A stretch of 64,000 nt of DNA, from contig NZ_ML133513.1 of NCBI RefSeq assembly GCF_003934165.1, positions 4,826-68,825 of the forward strand, in the 5' to 3' direction. This DNA comes from Borborobacter arsenicus. Its GTDB lineage: Bacteria; Pseudomonadota; Alphaproteobacteria; Rhizobiales; Rhizobiaceae. Made by a program: the position numbers and the translations under genes. Every line of letters starts with the position of its first letter. Position 1 is the first letter of the stretch. The notes beneath the pieces were generated by a model. That model searched no databases. It had not been told where the DNA came from and saw only the letters and a list, made by a program, of their open reading frames with translations. Of the stretch, positions 1 to 8,821 are shown piece by piece.

Positions 1-746
1 ACGACTGAGACCATCGCAGCAAGCGCAGCCGCGCCTGCAAGTGAAAATGGATTCTCGCCCGATTTCGCATTGCGAGCAAGCGAGACTGTGACTGCAGTCG
101 ACGAGATCACAGCTCCCGTCAGGGCGCTGACCATAAGGCCGCGCGTAGCGCCGAACAGGCGCACGGCGATGTATCCCAAAAATGAGATCGCTGCGGTCAG
201 GACCGTGAAGAACCATATCTCCCAAGGGTTGAGCCCACCCCAAGGGTCGAGGGCTCGGTTAGGTAAAAGTGGCAATACGATCACCGTCATTACCGAAAGG
301 CTTAGGGCCGAGCGCAGCTCGAGCCACGACAGCCGCGTCAGCAGCTTATGGAGGACTTCTCGGCTGGCGAGCAGGGCGGCGACGGCCGCCCCAGCTCCAG
401 CCGCAGCTTGGAAGTCGCCCACGACTGCCATCGCGCCGAGGGCGAATACGCAGAGCCCCGCGACCACGCCAGTGACACTGAAATCCTCGTCATGAGCTGC
501 CTCGCGCGCCTTGTAGAAGGCGAGGATGGCCGCGAACCCCAGGAAACCTGCAACGAGCACAGCCGGCGCGTGGAAGGTATCGGCGAGTGCCGCGAAAATA
601 CCGCCTAGCAGGCCGGAAATCCCATAGGTCCGGATGCCCGCCGTTCGACTTCTATCAGGCGAGTCGCGCTCACGCCATCCACGCTCGACGCCGACCAGCA
701 GGCCGATAGCCAGTGCTAGTCCAAGTCGGGCGAGTAGCGTGTCCAT
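1..746 (-). CDS. MgtC/SapB-family (DUF4010-type) membrane protein, 3' end outside window
   Basis: The reverse frame from the ATG at 746 stays open for 248 codons to the window edge, so the C-terminus is missing. The N-terminus carries the MgtC-type signature (GLLVGVERGWRERD near residues 14-27) inside a hydrophobic helix. About seven further hydrophobic segments follow, as in the MgtC plus DUF4010 fusion family. These are inner-membrane proteins of uncertain function, loosely linked to Mg2+ limitation. No FNR-type box is visible upstream, unlike the neighbouring genes. The family call is firm; the function is not. Confidence 0.7.
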   Translation of the reverse strand, partial: MDTLLARLGLALAIGLLVGVERGWRERDSPDRSRTAGIRTYGISGLLGGIFAALADTFHAPAVLVAGFLGFAAILAFYKAREAAHDEDFSVTGVVAGLCVFALGAMAVVGDFQAAAGAGAAVAALLASREVLHKLLTRLSWLELRSALSLSVMTVIVLPLLPNRALDPWGGLNPWEIWFFTVLTAAISFLGYIAVRLFGATRGLMVSALTGAVISSTAVTVSLARNAKSGENPFSLAGAAALAAMVSV

Positions 747-881
747 GGCGCAACTACAGGCCGTCGGAACTCGCCGGCCCATACCTTCTTCTCCGCAATC
801 TACATCGCTGCCGTCGTCATCTTCTGGCTCTGATCAATAATTCCTGACTCTAAGTGTCCACAATTTGAATAAGGGCTGGGC

Positions 882-1517
882 TCAGGCCGCCTGTTTCAGA
901 TAGCCGACCGGTTGCGAGAAGGTGACCATCTGAGAATCCGGGAGCTTCAGGATTTGCGTCAGACCGGCCTTGTCGGCGCCTCCAACGAGACAGGTGCCGA
1001 GTCCGACGGACGCGCAGTTGAGATAGACGTTCTCTGGGATGATCGCCGCGTCCACGTGCGCCGCCTGGATTTGCTCCTCATTGCGCGCCCTATCAGCGAT
1101 ATTGACGAGCACCAGTGGTGCGGTCCCGACAAAGGGCTGCAAGCTTGCCTTGCCGCGGATGTCTTCAGCCAATACGGGCAGAAGCCGATGAGTGGCAGGG
1201 TCAAATTTTCCGACCCCACCAACGTCGGCGACATAAATGTCCGCTTCCATCGAGGTATGCCAGGAGGAAGCAGTATGTCCGGCGCTCTCCGGACGATTGA
1301 TGCCGAACCATAGCAACGTCGAGAGCGTCGCGGCATCGATCGACTGGTCGGAATAGAGCCGCGTCGAACGTCGGCGCGACAAGGCGTCGATCAGGCTTCC
1401 GTCTGCAGTCGTCGCGGCCGGAGGCAGCCCAGAGCCACCGGCAAGGCTGGCACGAGAAACCAACCCGCTAGCAAGAGTAGCGGAGGCCAGGAACAGTCGT
1501 CTCGTTAAACCTTGCAT
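882..1517 (-). CDS. Nitroreductase-family flavoprotein (SagB-type) with Tat-like signal
   Basis: A 211-residue protein with a twin-arginine-like N-terminus (TRRLFLASATLASG, residues 5-18) followed by a nitroreductase fold. The FMN-phosphate-binding signature RRSTRLYSD is near residues 49-57 and the typical GLGTCLVGG loop is near residue 172. Family members use FMN to reduce or oxidise small organic substrates with NAD(P)H. The leader suggests export of a folded, cofactor-loaded enzyme, although lipid attachment or cytoplasmic retention cannot be excluded. An FNR-type box is centred 65 bp upstream, so low-oxygen induction is likely. The substrate is unknown. Confidence 0.75.
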   Translation of the reverse strand: MQGLTRRLFLASATLASGLVSRASLAGGSGLPPAATTADGSLIDALSRRRSTRLYSDQSIDAATLSTLLWFGINRPESAGHTASSWHTSMEADIYVADVGGVGKFDPATHRLLPVLAEDIRGKASLQPFVGTAPLVLVNIADRARNEEQIQAAHVDAAIIPENVYLNCASVGLGTCLVGGADKAGLTQILKLPDSQMVTFSQPVGYLKQAA

Positions 1518-1575
1518 TGAACATCTTTCAATTTCGGCTCAGGAGGACATTTTCTGACGGCCGGCACCGATGTCA

Positions 1576-1589
1576 TTGACACGCATCAA
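1576..1589 (-). promoter_or_regulatory. FNR/FixK-type box (TTGAC ACGC ATCAA)
   Basis: Near-perfect FNR/FixK palindrome centred 65.5 bp before the nitroreductase start. With activator at -41.5 this leaves a leader of about 24 nt. Confidence 0.75.
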
Positions 1590-1775
1590 TCTCGGCGACT
1601 GCCGAAACGATGAGACGATAACCGCGTGTTCAAACTAGCGTGACGATCTATCCGGTGCGGGCGACCGCAAGCAGGGACAGGGGAAAACGTGCGGCTGGAT
1701 CGCTGGTCGACCCGGCCGACCGGAATACTTCCGCATCACATGTGCTTTGGCTAGTGATCAAAGAGATCGGGTATT

Positions 1776-2612
1776 TCAGCGTGCCATCAAGATCGGGATT
1801 GGTGGCTCACCGAGCATTGAACTGGTGACACCGCCAAAGATTTTCTGCCGCAGCCTGGAGTGGCCGTATGCGCCCATGACCAGGAGTTCGGCGGCCATGT
1901 CAGCAGCGTGCTGGCGAAGGACCGATGCAACCGCTTTGCCTTGGCTGGGCAAGCGATCGACCGTGACCTTGACGCCATGGCGAGCCAGGAAGGTCGCCAT
2001 ATCCGCGCCCGGTTCGGCGCCATGAGCGTCCTCGCCCTCAGTCGGATCGACGAGCACCAGTCGAACTTCTTCGGCGACGGTCAGCAAGTCCAGCGACTGC
2101 GCGACGGCTTGGGACGCCTCGACGCGGGAATCCCAGGCGACCATGATCCGCTTGGGCTTCAGCGTCGCGGTAGCGCCGTCCGGAATCAGCAGCAGCGGCT
2201 TTCCCGAATGGAATAGCGCGCCTTCGACCACCTTTTCCTTCAGCGTGTCATGGGACAGCATGTCAGGTCCGAGCAAAGTGATGTCGGCATAGCGTGCGCG
2301 TCGGCCGATCGCTTCGTCAGACCACGTGATTTCCTGATATTCGCTCGAGATGTCGGTTGAGACGCGGCTTGAGGCTAGCCACGTTGATACTGCATCGCTA
2401 CGCTCCTTGAGCTTCGCAAGATCGGCTTGCCGTTCTTGAAGCCAAATATCTGACACTACGGCCGCGTATTCGCCTATCGGCGGCGGTGCGGCAAGAGCGA
2501 CGATCAACACGGCAAGATGTGCCTCGATTTCCTCGCAAAGCGTGGCCGCCAATTTCAGGTCGGCCTCCCCGAGGTCGGGGCTTGTCACGGTGAGCACTGT
2601 CTTGATCGTCAT
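1776..2612 (-). CDS. Tandem universal stress protein (UspA)
   Basis: A 278-residue protein made of two Usp domains, as expected for the long two-domain class. The C-terminal domain ends with the nucleotide-binding motif G-A-Y-G-H-S-R-L-R followed by FGGVTSS near residues 248-266. The same motif occurs in the two other long Usp proteins of this island. Tandem Usps are cytoplasmic, bind ATP and support survival in hypoxia and stationary phase. The precise activity is unknown. An FNR-type box is centred 64.5 bp upstream of the ATG. The upstream PNPOx-type gene runs in the same direction but has its own box, so the two are probably separate units. Confidence 0.88.
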   Translation of the reverse strand: MTIKTVLTVTSPDLGEADLKLAATLCEEIEAHLAVLIVALAAPPPIGEYAAVVSDIWLQERQADLAKLKERSDAVSTWLASSRVSTDISSEYQEITWSDEAIGRRARYADITLLGPDMLSHDTLKEKVVEGALFHSGKPLLLIPDGATATLKPKRIMVAWDSRVEASQAVAQSLDLLTVAEEVRLVLVDPTEGEDAHGAEPGADMATFLARHGVKVTVDRLPSQGKAVASVLRQHAADMAAELLVMGAYGHSRLRQKIFGGVTSSMLGEPPIPILMAR

Positions 2613-2669
2613 TGGCCTACCCCATGCTGCGGTTGAGTATTCTTACTAACACATACGCCGATGCAGTCT

Positions 2670-2683
2670 TTGAGTTGCATCAA
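2670..2683 (-). promoter_or_regulatory. FNR/FixK-type box (TTGAG TTGC ATCAA)
   Basis: One mismatch from TTGAT-N4-ATCAA; centred 64.5 bp upstream of the tandem Usp gene, just after the stop of the PNPOx-type gene. Confidence 0.65.
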
Positions 2684-2701
2684 ATCGGTACCCAAGCCTG
2701 T

Positions 2702-3169
2702 CTACTCATCTTCCTTGATTTCACGCCCAGACAACTGTTCTATCCAGATACGGAAGAACACGTGATCGGAATGATCAGAAAGGGGCGGGGTCACTAGCTT
2801 GAGGGATCCAGGTTCCCACCAGTCGAAATGCCGGCTGAGCAGCGACCAGGCATGATCCCTTTCGCGTATGTGGCCGATCCGGTCCGGCAGCTCTTCGTAA
2901 CGTCCGTCGACAATGACGCTTTTCCATTCCCGTCCTTGCACATGCTCCTCGACGAGGACTGACACTCGCGGATTGAGCCTCATCCACTCGATTTTCTTGC
3001 CAACCATGGAAAAGGCGTAGAGATAATTGTCGTCATGGGCGAAATAGAATGGCACGACATAAGGACGCCCGTCCTTGGCGCACCCTAAGCGTCCAAGGCG
3101 GTTCAGGTTCAACACCTCAGTGCATTCGAGCGTGCTCAGCGAACGGATGCGCATTTGCTCGACCTCCAT
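2702..3169 (-). CDS. Pyridoxamine 5'-phosphate oxidase-fold flavin-binding protein
   Basis: A 155-residue protein of the PNPOx-like split-barrel family. Visible features are the N-terminal RLGRLGCAKDGRPYVVPFYF stretch (about residues 25-44), the LYAFSMVGKKIEWMRLNPRV strand-helix region and a short C-terminal barrel part. Such small proteins bind FMN or F420-like flavins, and some act in NO or nitro detoxification. This one lacks specific PNPOx catalytic residues that I could verify, so no reaction is assigned. It has its own FNR-type box 48 bp upstream. Confidence 0.75.
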   Translation of the reverse strand: MEVEQMRIRSLSTLECTEVLNLNRLGRLGCAKDGRPYVVPFYFAHDDNYLYAFSMVGKKIEWMRLNPRVSVLVEEHVQGREWKSVIVDGRYEELPDRIGHIRERDHAWSLLSRHFDWWEPGSLKLVTPPLSDHSDHVFFRIWIEQLSGREIKEDE

Positions 3170-3210
3170 AACCTACGTGAGATAACTGGCTCCTTCGGGA
3201 ACGTGCCGCG

Positions 3211-3224
3211 TTGATCGGCATCAA
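3211..3224 (-). promoter_or_regulatory. FNR/FixK-type box (TTGAT CGGC ATCAA)
   Basis: Perfect consensus palindrome centred 48.5 bp upstream of the PNPOx-type gene. A rightward gene it might also have served would now be displaced by the IS3 remnant. Confidence 0.8.
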
Positions 3225-3365
3225 TTCAGCCGCCGAGAGAGGAGCATCCTGCAAGGTCTCTCGGCATCGACGACATCCCACCGGAAGCGCTTCAACGGCC
3301 TTACCTTGCCGCTTACAATGCATACGATGTCGCGAGCTTTGAAGGCGGCGGCAAGCACGGCATCT

Positions 3366-4028
3366 TCATGCGGATCGACGACAGCTCTCGGGGACTGGCG
3401 CATCCCCCTGCCGGGCACACGCGCGCCGAGCCTCGACCAGGATCGGCGCGCGTGTGCCTACCGCTCGCCGTCGTGCCCGGCGCTTGCGAACCGTGAGGCC
3501 TTCCTCCCGGTAGAGCCGATAGATGCGGTTGATTCCAGATGGCTCACCCTCCCGCCGCAGCAGGATGAACAACCGCCGATAGCCGAAGCGCCGGCGCTCA
3601 TTGGCAAGGTCGCGTAGCCGGCCGCGCAGTTCGGTCTCTGGCGGACGCCAGGACTGGTAGCGGATCATCTTGCGATCGGCATTGACGAAGGAACAGGCCC
3701 GACGCTCCGACAGGCCCATCGCGGCCTGCAGATGCGCGACGGCTTCGCGCTTGGCGGCGGACCATACATTTTTTGACAGAAGCTCGCGCAGCGCCGAGGC
3801 TTCCAGCATCTGGTCGGCGAGCAGCTTCTTCAGCTTCGCATTCTCGTCTTCCAGCGCCTTCAGGCGTTTGGCATCCGATACGTCCATCCCGCCATACTTC
3901 GCCTTCCAGTTATAAAGGGTCGCCTCGCTGACCCCGTGCTTGCGGGCCAGATCGGCCGCCTTCGCGCCCGCCTCGTGCTCCCGCAAAACCGTGATGATCT
4001 GTTCTTCCGTAAATCGCTTCCGCTTCAT
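3366..4028 (-). pseudogene. IS3-family transposase (IS407-like OrfA plus start of OrfB), truncated
   Basis: Residues 1-88 form the OrfA helix-turn-helix and leucine-zipper region (RFTEEQIITVLREHEAG onward). The frame continues directly into OrfB (KREAVAHLQAAMGLSERRAC, then the HTH_21-like YRLYREEGLTVRKRR region) and ends soon after GTRAPILVEAR. The DDE catalytic core of OrfB is missing, so the element cannot transpose by itself. IS3 elements normally need a programmed frameshift between OrfA and OrfB. Here the two are in one frame, suggesting an indel at the A-rich slip site near 3770. The last ~20 residues are not transposase. Confidence 0.85.
3414..3458. repeat. Perfect 16-bp inverted repeat, 13-nt spacer, at the IS3 truncation point
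   Basis: Arms at 3414-3429 and 3443-3458 are exact reverse complements separated by 13 nt. The right arm lies in transposase codons for G-T-R-A-P. The left arm lies exactly where similarity to the transposase stops. This looks like a fold-back rearrangement junction and not a terminator, since there is no T-tract. Confidence 0.8.
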
Positions 4029-4093
4029 CTGTCGGTCCTTCAGTCGAGGTCGGACTCTAACTCTAAGTGGAGGATAAACTCAGTGGCAGGTCA
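3427..4093 (-). mobile_element. IS3-family insertion sequence remnant
   Basis: The right terminus is recognisable at about 4093, where the reverse strand begins TGACCTGCCACTGAG, typical of IS407-group ends. The other end and most of OrfB are absent. No matching terminal repeat was found on the left, so target duplication cannot be tested. The remnant separates the PNPOx-type gene from the Hsp20 operon. Confidence 0.7.
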
Positions 4094-4264
4094 CATTGAC
4101 GACAACGATGCTTCCATCCTTCAGTACTACGGTGACGATCCCTGTGTAGGGGCGATCGGCTGCTTGGGCCATCTGACCGCGGGCCCTCGATACCATCGGC
4201 CTCCTGCACCGATTTTGCGAGCGAGCATCTTTGAGCTGGCTCGCCGCAACGTTTTTTGTGGGAT

Positions 4265-4278
4265 TTGATCCTCATCAA
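4265..4278 (+). promoter_or_regulatory. FNR/FixK-type box (TTGAT CCTC ATCAA)
   Basis: Perfect half-sites. It lies between the IS3 remnant and hsp20, with its centre 245 bp from the chosen ATG, so a leader of about 200 nt would result. The rest of 4094-4516 contains no gene I can support. Confidence 0.7.
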
Positions 4279-4439
4279 TGAGACGAATTGGCGGAAGGGG
4301 TTTGCTGAAGTCCTTGTCGGATCAGACAGACCAGGTGAAGCGGCGCGAACGAGACGTTCGAAAGCACTATCGGCGTTGCGATGAACCGAGATTGGCAATG
4401 ACGTCCGGCAGGCGGTCCGCCGTCCTCCGGCTTTGAGTT

Positions 4440-4459
4440 CCTCTGGGGTAGCTCAGAGG
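4440..4459 (+). other. Hairpin in the hsp20 leader
   Basis: CCTCTG (4440-4445) pairs with CAGAGG (4454-4459) and can extend inward by a G-U and a G-C pair, leaving a 4-nt loop. It sits about 60 nt before the Shine-Dalgarno sequence. A role as an RNA thermometer is possible but no SD-occluding ROSE motif was recognised. Confidence 0.4.
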
Positions 4460-4516
4460 CGTAAGAGGGGGGAGCCACGGCGTTCTGCAGAAACGTCAAA
4501 CGCAAGGAGATCAGCC

Positions 4517-5038
4517 ATGGCCGAAGCCACAACCAAACTTCCTATCGAGAAATCTCCGTCCCCGACCGAGGCCGCAGAGTGGACACCGTTCGAGAGCCTC
4601 CGCCGGGAGGTGGACCGTCTGTTCGATGACTTCCGCCCATTCAGCTGGCGCCTACCGTCGAGAGTATTCGGCCTCGAAGCGCCTCGCATCCGCGCACAGT
4701 GGCAGCTCGCGCCAGCCGTGGACCTGGTCGAGAAGGACACCGGCTACGAGATCACCGCCGAGCTTCCCGGCATCGATGAAAAAAACATCGAGATCAAGCT
4801 TTCCAACCACACGCTGACTATCAAGGGGGAGAAGAGCGAAGAGAAGGAAGAAAAGCAGAAGGACTATTACCTGTCCGAGCGGCGCTACGGCTTGTTCCAG
4901 AGGAGCTTCCAGCTTCCGGAAGGCATTGATGTCGACAAGATCGAGGCGACCTTCACCAAAGGCGTGCTGACGGTGAACCTGCCCAAGAGTGCCGAGGCGA
5001 AGAATGCGGAAAAGAAGATCTCGGTCAAGTCGGCGTGA
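4517..5038 (+). CDS. Small heat shock protein Hsp20
   Basis: A 173-residue alpha-crystallin-type chaperone that holds unfolding proteins without ATP. The alpha-crystallin domain spans about residues 65-165, including the ELPGIDEKNIEIKLSNHTLT strand region and the conserved FTKGVLTVNLPK (A-x-x-x-G-V-L) motif near the C-terminus. The open frame continues 28 codons upstream, but AAGGAGA at 4504-4510 places the start at 4517. It is followed by a DUF2267 gene and a phosphoribosyltransferase gene on the same strand, probably one transcript. A consensus FNR-type box lies far upstream. Confidence 0.92.
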   Translation: MAEATTKLPIEKSPSPTEAAEWTPFESLRREVDRLFDDFRPFSWRLPSRVFGLEAPRIRAQWQLAPAVDLVEKDTGYEITAELPGIDEKNIEIKLSNHTLTIKGEKSEEKEEKQKDYYLSERRYGLFQRSFQLPEGIDVDKIEATFTKGVLTVNLPKSAEAKNAEKKISVKSA

Positions 5039-5042
5039 GCAA

Positions 5043-5081
5043 CTCATGGCATCGAGGCGTATGACGCGCTGGTGCCATGAG
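5043..5081 (+). other. Intercistronic hairpin after hsp20
   Basis: CTCATGGCA (5043-5051) and TGCCATGAG (5073-5081) are perfect complements, and the loop contains a nested GCGT-ATG-ACGC hairpin. There is no strong T-tract. It could be a 3' stabiliser or partial terminator that makes hsp20 mRNA exceed the downstream genes. Confidence 0.5.
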
Positions 5082-5171
5082 CTTTCGTCGCGAGTGCTTT
5101 CTTTCGGAGTTCCTGCGAGGGGCCCTGTTTCCAATCGGATCGGTAACGATCCAGAGCCATGGAGAAATCGC

Positions 5172-5600
5172 ATGGTTGGCACATCGATTCCCAATTTCAC
5201 GCATGCAGCGCAACAGGCGCAGCAGTGGGTCAACGAACTCGCCGGCGGCCTGAACTGGGATGAGCGGCGCTCGTATCACCTCTTGCGTTGCGTCCTGCAG
5301 GCGCTCCGGGACTGGCTGCCGCAGCAAGAGATGGCCGACCTGTCGGCGCAGCTTCCCGCCCTCATCCGCGGCATCTATTTCGAGGGCTGGAAGCCGCTGG
5401 AAACGCCGGTTTGGGATCGCAGCAAGGAAGAGTTCATCGCGCGCATCCAGGAAGCCTTCTCCGACGACCTGCTGAACGACCCCGATGCGGCCGTGACGGC
5501 CGTCTTCCGGCTGCTTGATCGCCATGTCTCCCCCGGCGAGATCGAAGATGTCAGGAACTCGATGAAGAAGACGCTGCGCGATCTGTGGCCGGCGGACTGA
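5172..5600 (+). CDS. DUF2267 protein
   Basis: A 142-residue protein matching the DUF2267 pattern: helical, with WDERRSYHLLRCVLQALRDW near residues 29-48, QLPALIRGIYFEGW near residues 62-75, and the terminal helix containing EIEDVRNSMKKTLRDLWP. The family has no established biochemical role and is common in stress gene clusters. The start at 5172 is chosen from GGAGAA 5-10 nt upstream. The longer open frame overlaps hsp20 and is unlikely to be translated. Its stop is 4 nt before the next gene, implying translational coupling. Confidence 0.8.
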   Translation: MVGTSIPNFTHAAQQAQQWVNELAGGLNWDERRSYHLLRCVLQALRDWLPQQEMADLSAQLPALIRGIYFEGWKPLETPVWDRSKEEFIARIQEAFSDDLLNDPDAAVTAVFRLLDRHVSPGEIEDVRNSMKKTLRDLWPAD

Positions 5601-5604
5601 CGCA

Positions 5605-6279
5605 ATGTTCCGTGACCGGCAGGATGCGGGGCGCAAGCTGGCGGGCGAACTGGAGAAGCTCGGCCTTGCCGATCCCGTCGTGCTGGCGCTGCCACGCGGC
5701 GGCGTGCCAGTCGCTGCCGAGATCGCCAGGGCATTGAAGGCTCCGCTCGACCTGGTCATTGTGCGCAAGGTCGGTGCGCCGGGAAACCCGGAACTGGCGG
5801 TCGCGGCCATCGTCGACGGCGACCCTCCGGATGTCGTTCTCAATCGTGAGATCGTGGAAGCTTACGAGCTCGATGATGCCGCGCTGCGCGATCTTGTTGC
5901 TCGCGCGCGTCCTGAACTGGAGCGCCGGCGGCGCGTATACCGGGCAGGGCGACCGCTTGTTCCGATCGCCGGCAAGACAGCCCTCCTCGTCGACGACGGT
6001 GCGGCCACGGGGACCACGATGAAGGTGGCGATCCGCGCCCTGCAGCGGCGATCGCCCCGGGAGATCGTCGTAGCTCTTCCTGTCGCGCCGCCTGAGACCA
6101 TCGAGGAACTGGCTTGCGAGGCGGACCGGGTCGTCTGTCTGAGCCAGCCTGCCCGCTTTTTCGCGCTGACATACCATTACCGGGACTTTCCCCAGCTCAC
6201 CGATGAAACGATGATCGCAATGCTTCCACCTCCGCAACGCAGAGCGAAGGGATCTTCGCCGACCCCCGGGTCGCTATAA
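5605..6279 (+). CDS. Phosphoribosyltransferase-family protein
   Basis: A 224-residue type I PRTase-fold protein. The PRPP loop [13 protein letters not shown] is near residues 130-142, and the N-terminal [16 protein letters not shown] segment (about residues 27-42) is typical of the family often annotated as ComF-like or a putative phosphoribosyltransferase in stress loci. The base or amine acceptor is unknown. It starts 4 nt after the DUF2267 stop, so it belongs to the hsp20 transcription unit. The last ~15 residues look like an unstructured tail. Confidence 0.82.
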   Translation: MFRDRQDAGRKLAGELEKLGLADPVVLALPRGGVPVAAEIARALKAPLDLVIVRKVGAPGNPELAVAAIVDGDPPDVVLNREIVEAYELDDAALRDLVARARPELERRRRVYRAGRPLVPIAGKTALLVDDGAATGTTMKVAIRALQRRSPREIVVALPVAPPETIEELACEADRVVCLSQPARFFALTYHYRDFPQLTDETMIAMLPPPQRRAKGSSPTPGSL

Positions 6280-6551
6280 GGAACCTGGATGACATCGCGG
6301 GATGCCAGCCACTGGAAGTTCCCAAGCCGGGACAAGGCGAGAACGAAGTAGACGGTTTTGGAGCTAGGCTTTCAGTCCATCGCTTCGTAACTCGACAAAT
6401 TTGCGGCACTCTACCAACTTTTATTCACACCTCTTCAGATATATCCTTGATGGCCAACAACGTCGTGGCCTTGCGGAGCGGGCATACATTGCGGTTCGCA
6501 ATTGCTGGCGACGTGGCAGACCTGTCTGCTACGATCTGGACGGGAGAGGCT

Positions 6552-8063
6552 ATGCCAGCCCAAGAGATGCCTGGACTAAAAGGGCGCTTTCTTCACGCGG
6601 TCCTCTCGCGCCGCTTTGAAGGGTGGATTGGCTATCTCCTGGCGGCAGCGGCGGTTGCCATCGCCTTTCTCATCAGGTTTCCACTGCAGGGTTCCCTCGG
6701 AAATGCCGCCGTCTTCATTCTTTTCGTTCCCGCCGTCCTCGCAGCGGCGATTACAGGCGGCATCGGTCCGGGATTGTTCGCGTTCATCCTCGCGCTGGCG
6801 AGCGCCTTCTATCTTGTCGGCACCGATCCTACGTTTTGGCTGCAGGTCGCGGTTTTCACTCTCGTCAGCCTGGTGATCGCCTGGATGGGCGAGATGCTGC
6901 ACCAAGCGCGCCGAGCCCTCGACAAAACAGAAGATATTTTGAGGGCCAGCGAGGCGCATTTGCGTTCGATCCTCGACACCGTTCCCGACGCGACAGTGGT
7001 GATTGACGAGCAGGGGCTAATCACATCCTTCAGCGCGGTCGCGGTTCGGCTATTCGGATACACGGAAGGGGAAGTCAGCGGATCCAATGTAAATATATTG
7101 ATGCCCGAACCATACCATAGCGAGCATGAGGGTTATCTGAACCGATACCTAACCACCGGAGAGAAACGAATAATCGGCATTGATCGCGTTGTCGTGGGCC
7201 GAAGGAAGGATGGTTCGACATTTCCAATGAAACTCGCAGTCGGCGAAATGCGGTCCGGGGGTCGAACCTTCTTTACCGGGTTCATCCGCGACCTCACTGA
7301 GCGCCAACAGTCCGAGGAGCGTCTTCAAGGGGTTCAGAACGAACTGGCAAGGCTCGCTCGCCTGAGCGAGCTTGGGGAGATGGCGTCCATGCTGGCTCAC
7401 GAACTCAATCAGCCACTGGCAGCAATCGCTAATTATACGCAAGGTTGCGTGCGGCTTTTGGACCGGCCGACCGGGGCCTCATCCGATCAGATGAGAAAGG
7501 CGCTTGAGGAAACGGCCCGGCAATCTCTGCGTGCGGGCGGCATCATCCGGCATCTGCGCGAGTTCGTCACGCGAGAGGACAGCGAGAGGTCGCTGGTAAA
7601 TATCCGCAAGCTCATCGAAGAGGCCGGGGCACTGGCTCTCATTGGCTCACGCGAGCAAGGCGTGCGGTCGATATTCAGATTTGCTGCCGATACGGAAGAC
7701 GTGCTGGTCGATAGGGTCCAGATTCAGCAGGTCATCATCAATCTGATCCGCAACGCCATGGATGCCATGCGCGATGGCGACCGCCGCGAGTTGACCGTGC
7801 GGACGAGCAGCGACGGCGACAGCCATGTCATAATTGAGATTGCCGATACGGGATCAGGGATTCCAGACGAAATCGCGGCCCGCCTGTTTGAGCCGTTCGT
7901 CACCAGCAAGGCCAATGGCATGGGCATCGGCCTCTCGATCTCCAGGCGCATCGTAAAAGCCCACGGCGGCAGCATATCGGCAAACCGCAACAGCGAAGGC
8001 GGAGCGACTTTCCGCATTTCTCTGCCTGTCGTCCCAAGGGAGGCAGACAATGCAGATCGATAA
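6552..8063 (+). CDS. fixL: Oxygen-sensing heme-PAS histidine kinase FixL
   Basis: A 503-residue sensor kinase from the ATG at 6552, which has GGGAGAGG upstream (the open frame extends to 6447). It contains four membrane helices of the DUF4118/KdpD type (about residues 25-115). The PAS domain (about 130-250) keeps the FixL heme-binding residues: His192 in S-E-H-E-G-Y (codon 7125-7127, the proximal ligand, equivalent to BjFixL His200), Arg198 and Arg212. The DHp H-box [10 protein letters not shown] follows with His283, then the HATPase with N-x-x-x-NAMDAM and DTGSG/GMGIGLS boxes. It should autophosphorylate under low O2 and pass phosphate to FixJ, whose gene overlaps by 14 nt. No FNR box precedes it. 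Confidence 0.92.
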   Translation: MPAQEMPGLKGRFLHAVLSRRFEGWIGYLLAAAAVAIAFLIRFPLQGSLGNAAVFILFVPAVLAAAITGGIGPGLFAFILALASAFYLVGTDPTFWLQVAVFTLVSLVIAWMGEMLHQARRALDKTEDILRASEAHLRSILDTVPDATVVIDEQGLITSFSAVAVRLFGYTEGEVSGSNVNILMPEPYHSEHEGYLNRYLTTGEKRIIGIDRVVVGRRKDGSTFPMKLAVGEMRSGGRTFFTGFIRDLTERQQSEERLQGVQNELARLARLSELGEMASMLAHELNQPLAAIANYTQGCVRLLDRPTGASSDQMRKALEETARQSLRAGGIIRHLREFVTREDSERSLVNIRKLIEEAGALALIGSREQGVRSIFRFAADTEDVLVDRVQIQQVIINLIRNAMDAMRDGDRRELTVRTSSDGDSHVIIEIADTGSGIPDEIAARLFEPFVTSKANGMGIGLSISRRIVKAHGGSISANRNSEGGATFRISLPVVPREADNADR

Positions 8064-8670
8064 TTACACTGTTCACATCGTGGACGACGAGGAAGAGGTA
8101 CGCAGGTCGCTTGCATTTCTACTGACCGCAACCGGTTTCACAGTACGCGTCCATGACAGCGCGACGAGCTTTCTTGCTGTCGCACCATCAGCCGTCAGCA
8201 AGGCGTGTCTGGTTACTGACCTGAGGATGCCGGATATGAATGGGGTTGAACTGCTGGAGAAGCTTAACGAAATGGGTGCGTTGGTGCCGGCGGTTGTCAT
8301 CACCGGTCACGGAGACGTCCCGATGGCGGTGGCAGCTATGAAGGCGGGTGCGGTCGATTTCATCGAGAAGCCGTTCGAAGACGAAGTCCTGATCAGCTCG
8401 ATCACACGGGCCGCGGAGAGACTGCACAAGATTGCCGGGTCAGGCGAGGACATTGCAGCGTTGCGGCCCCGGCTCAGCGGGCTGTCGGATAGGGAGCGAC
8501 AGGTCCTGCACGCCATCGTCGCCGGGCTCCCCAACAAGACGATCGCCTACGACCTCGACATCAGCCCGCGGACTGTGGAAGTCCATCGCGCCAACATCAT
8601 GTCGAAGATGCGGGCCCGCAGCCTGCCTGAGCTCGTCCGCATGGCGATTGCCCTGGGTCTTGCCGAATAA
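8050..8670 (+). CDS. fixJ: Response regulator FixJ
   Basis: A 206-residue NarL/FixJ-type regulator. The receiver has the acidic pair D12/D13, phosphoacceptor Asp57 in [12 protein letters not shown], Thr85 and Lys107 in IEKPF. The LuxR-type helix-turn-helix covers about residues 138-200 ([20 protein letters not shown], then [13 protein letters not shown]). It is translationally coupled to fixL by a 14-nt overlap. In rhizobia FixJ-P activates fixK transcription. A site resembling the FixJ recognition element lies upstream of the fixK-like gene 0.5 kb downstream. Confidence 0.93.
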   Translation: MQIDNYTVHIVDDEEEVRRSLAFLLTATGFTVRVHDSATSFLAVAPSAVSKACLVTDLRMPDMNGVELLEKLNEMGALVPAVVITGHGDVPMAVAAMKAGAVDFIEKPFEDEVLISSITRAAERLHKIAGSGEDIAALRPRLSGLSDRERQVLHAIVAGLPNKTIAYDLDISPRTVEVHRANIMSKMRARSLPELVRMAIALGLAE

Positions 8671-8752
8671 AGCCATAGCGAGCTCTGATAACGCTTGTGA
8701 TCGCACTTCGATCATCGCCTGACATCGATTTCTCCTCGCGATTGGTTCCCGT

Positions 8753-8766
8753 TTGATCCTGCGCAA
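8753..8766 (+). promoter_or_regulatory. FixK-type box (TTGA TCCTGC GCAA)
   Basis: Fits TTG(A/C)-N6-(T/G)CAA. It is centred 62.5 bp before the ATG at 8822, the same distance seen for several other island genes. Confidence 0.5.
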
Positions 8767-8821
8767 TGCCTCCCACCACCGATCGGCGGATGCTGGCGTC
8801 GGCATGCAGGAAAATGAGCGA

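Noticed and set aside
4433-4516. 28-residue N-terminal extension of Hsp20
   Set aside because: No ribosome-binding site, atypical composition, and the leader hairpin lies in it; AAGGAGA marks 4517 as the start.
5043-5081. Hairpin after hsp20 as a rho-independent terminator
   Set aside because: The 21-nt loop and lack of a T-tract make it a poor terminator, and co-directional genes follow closely.
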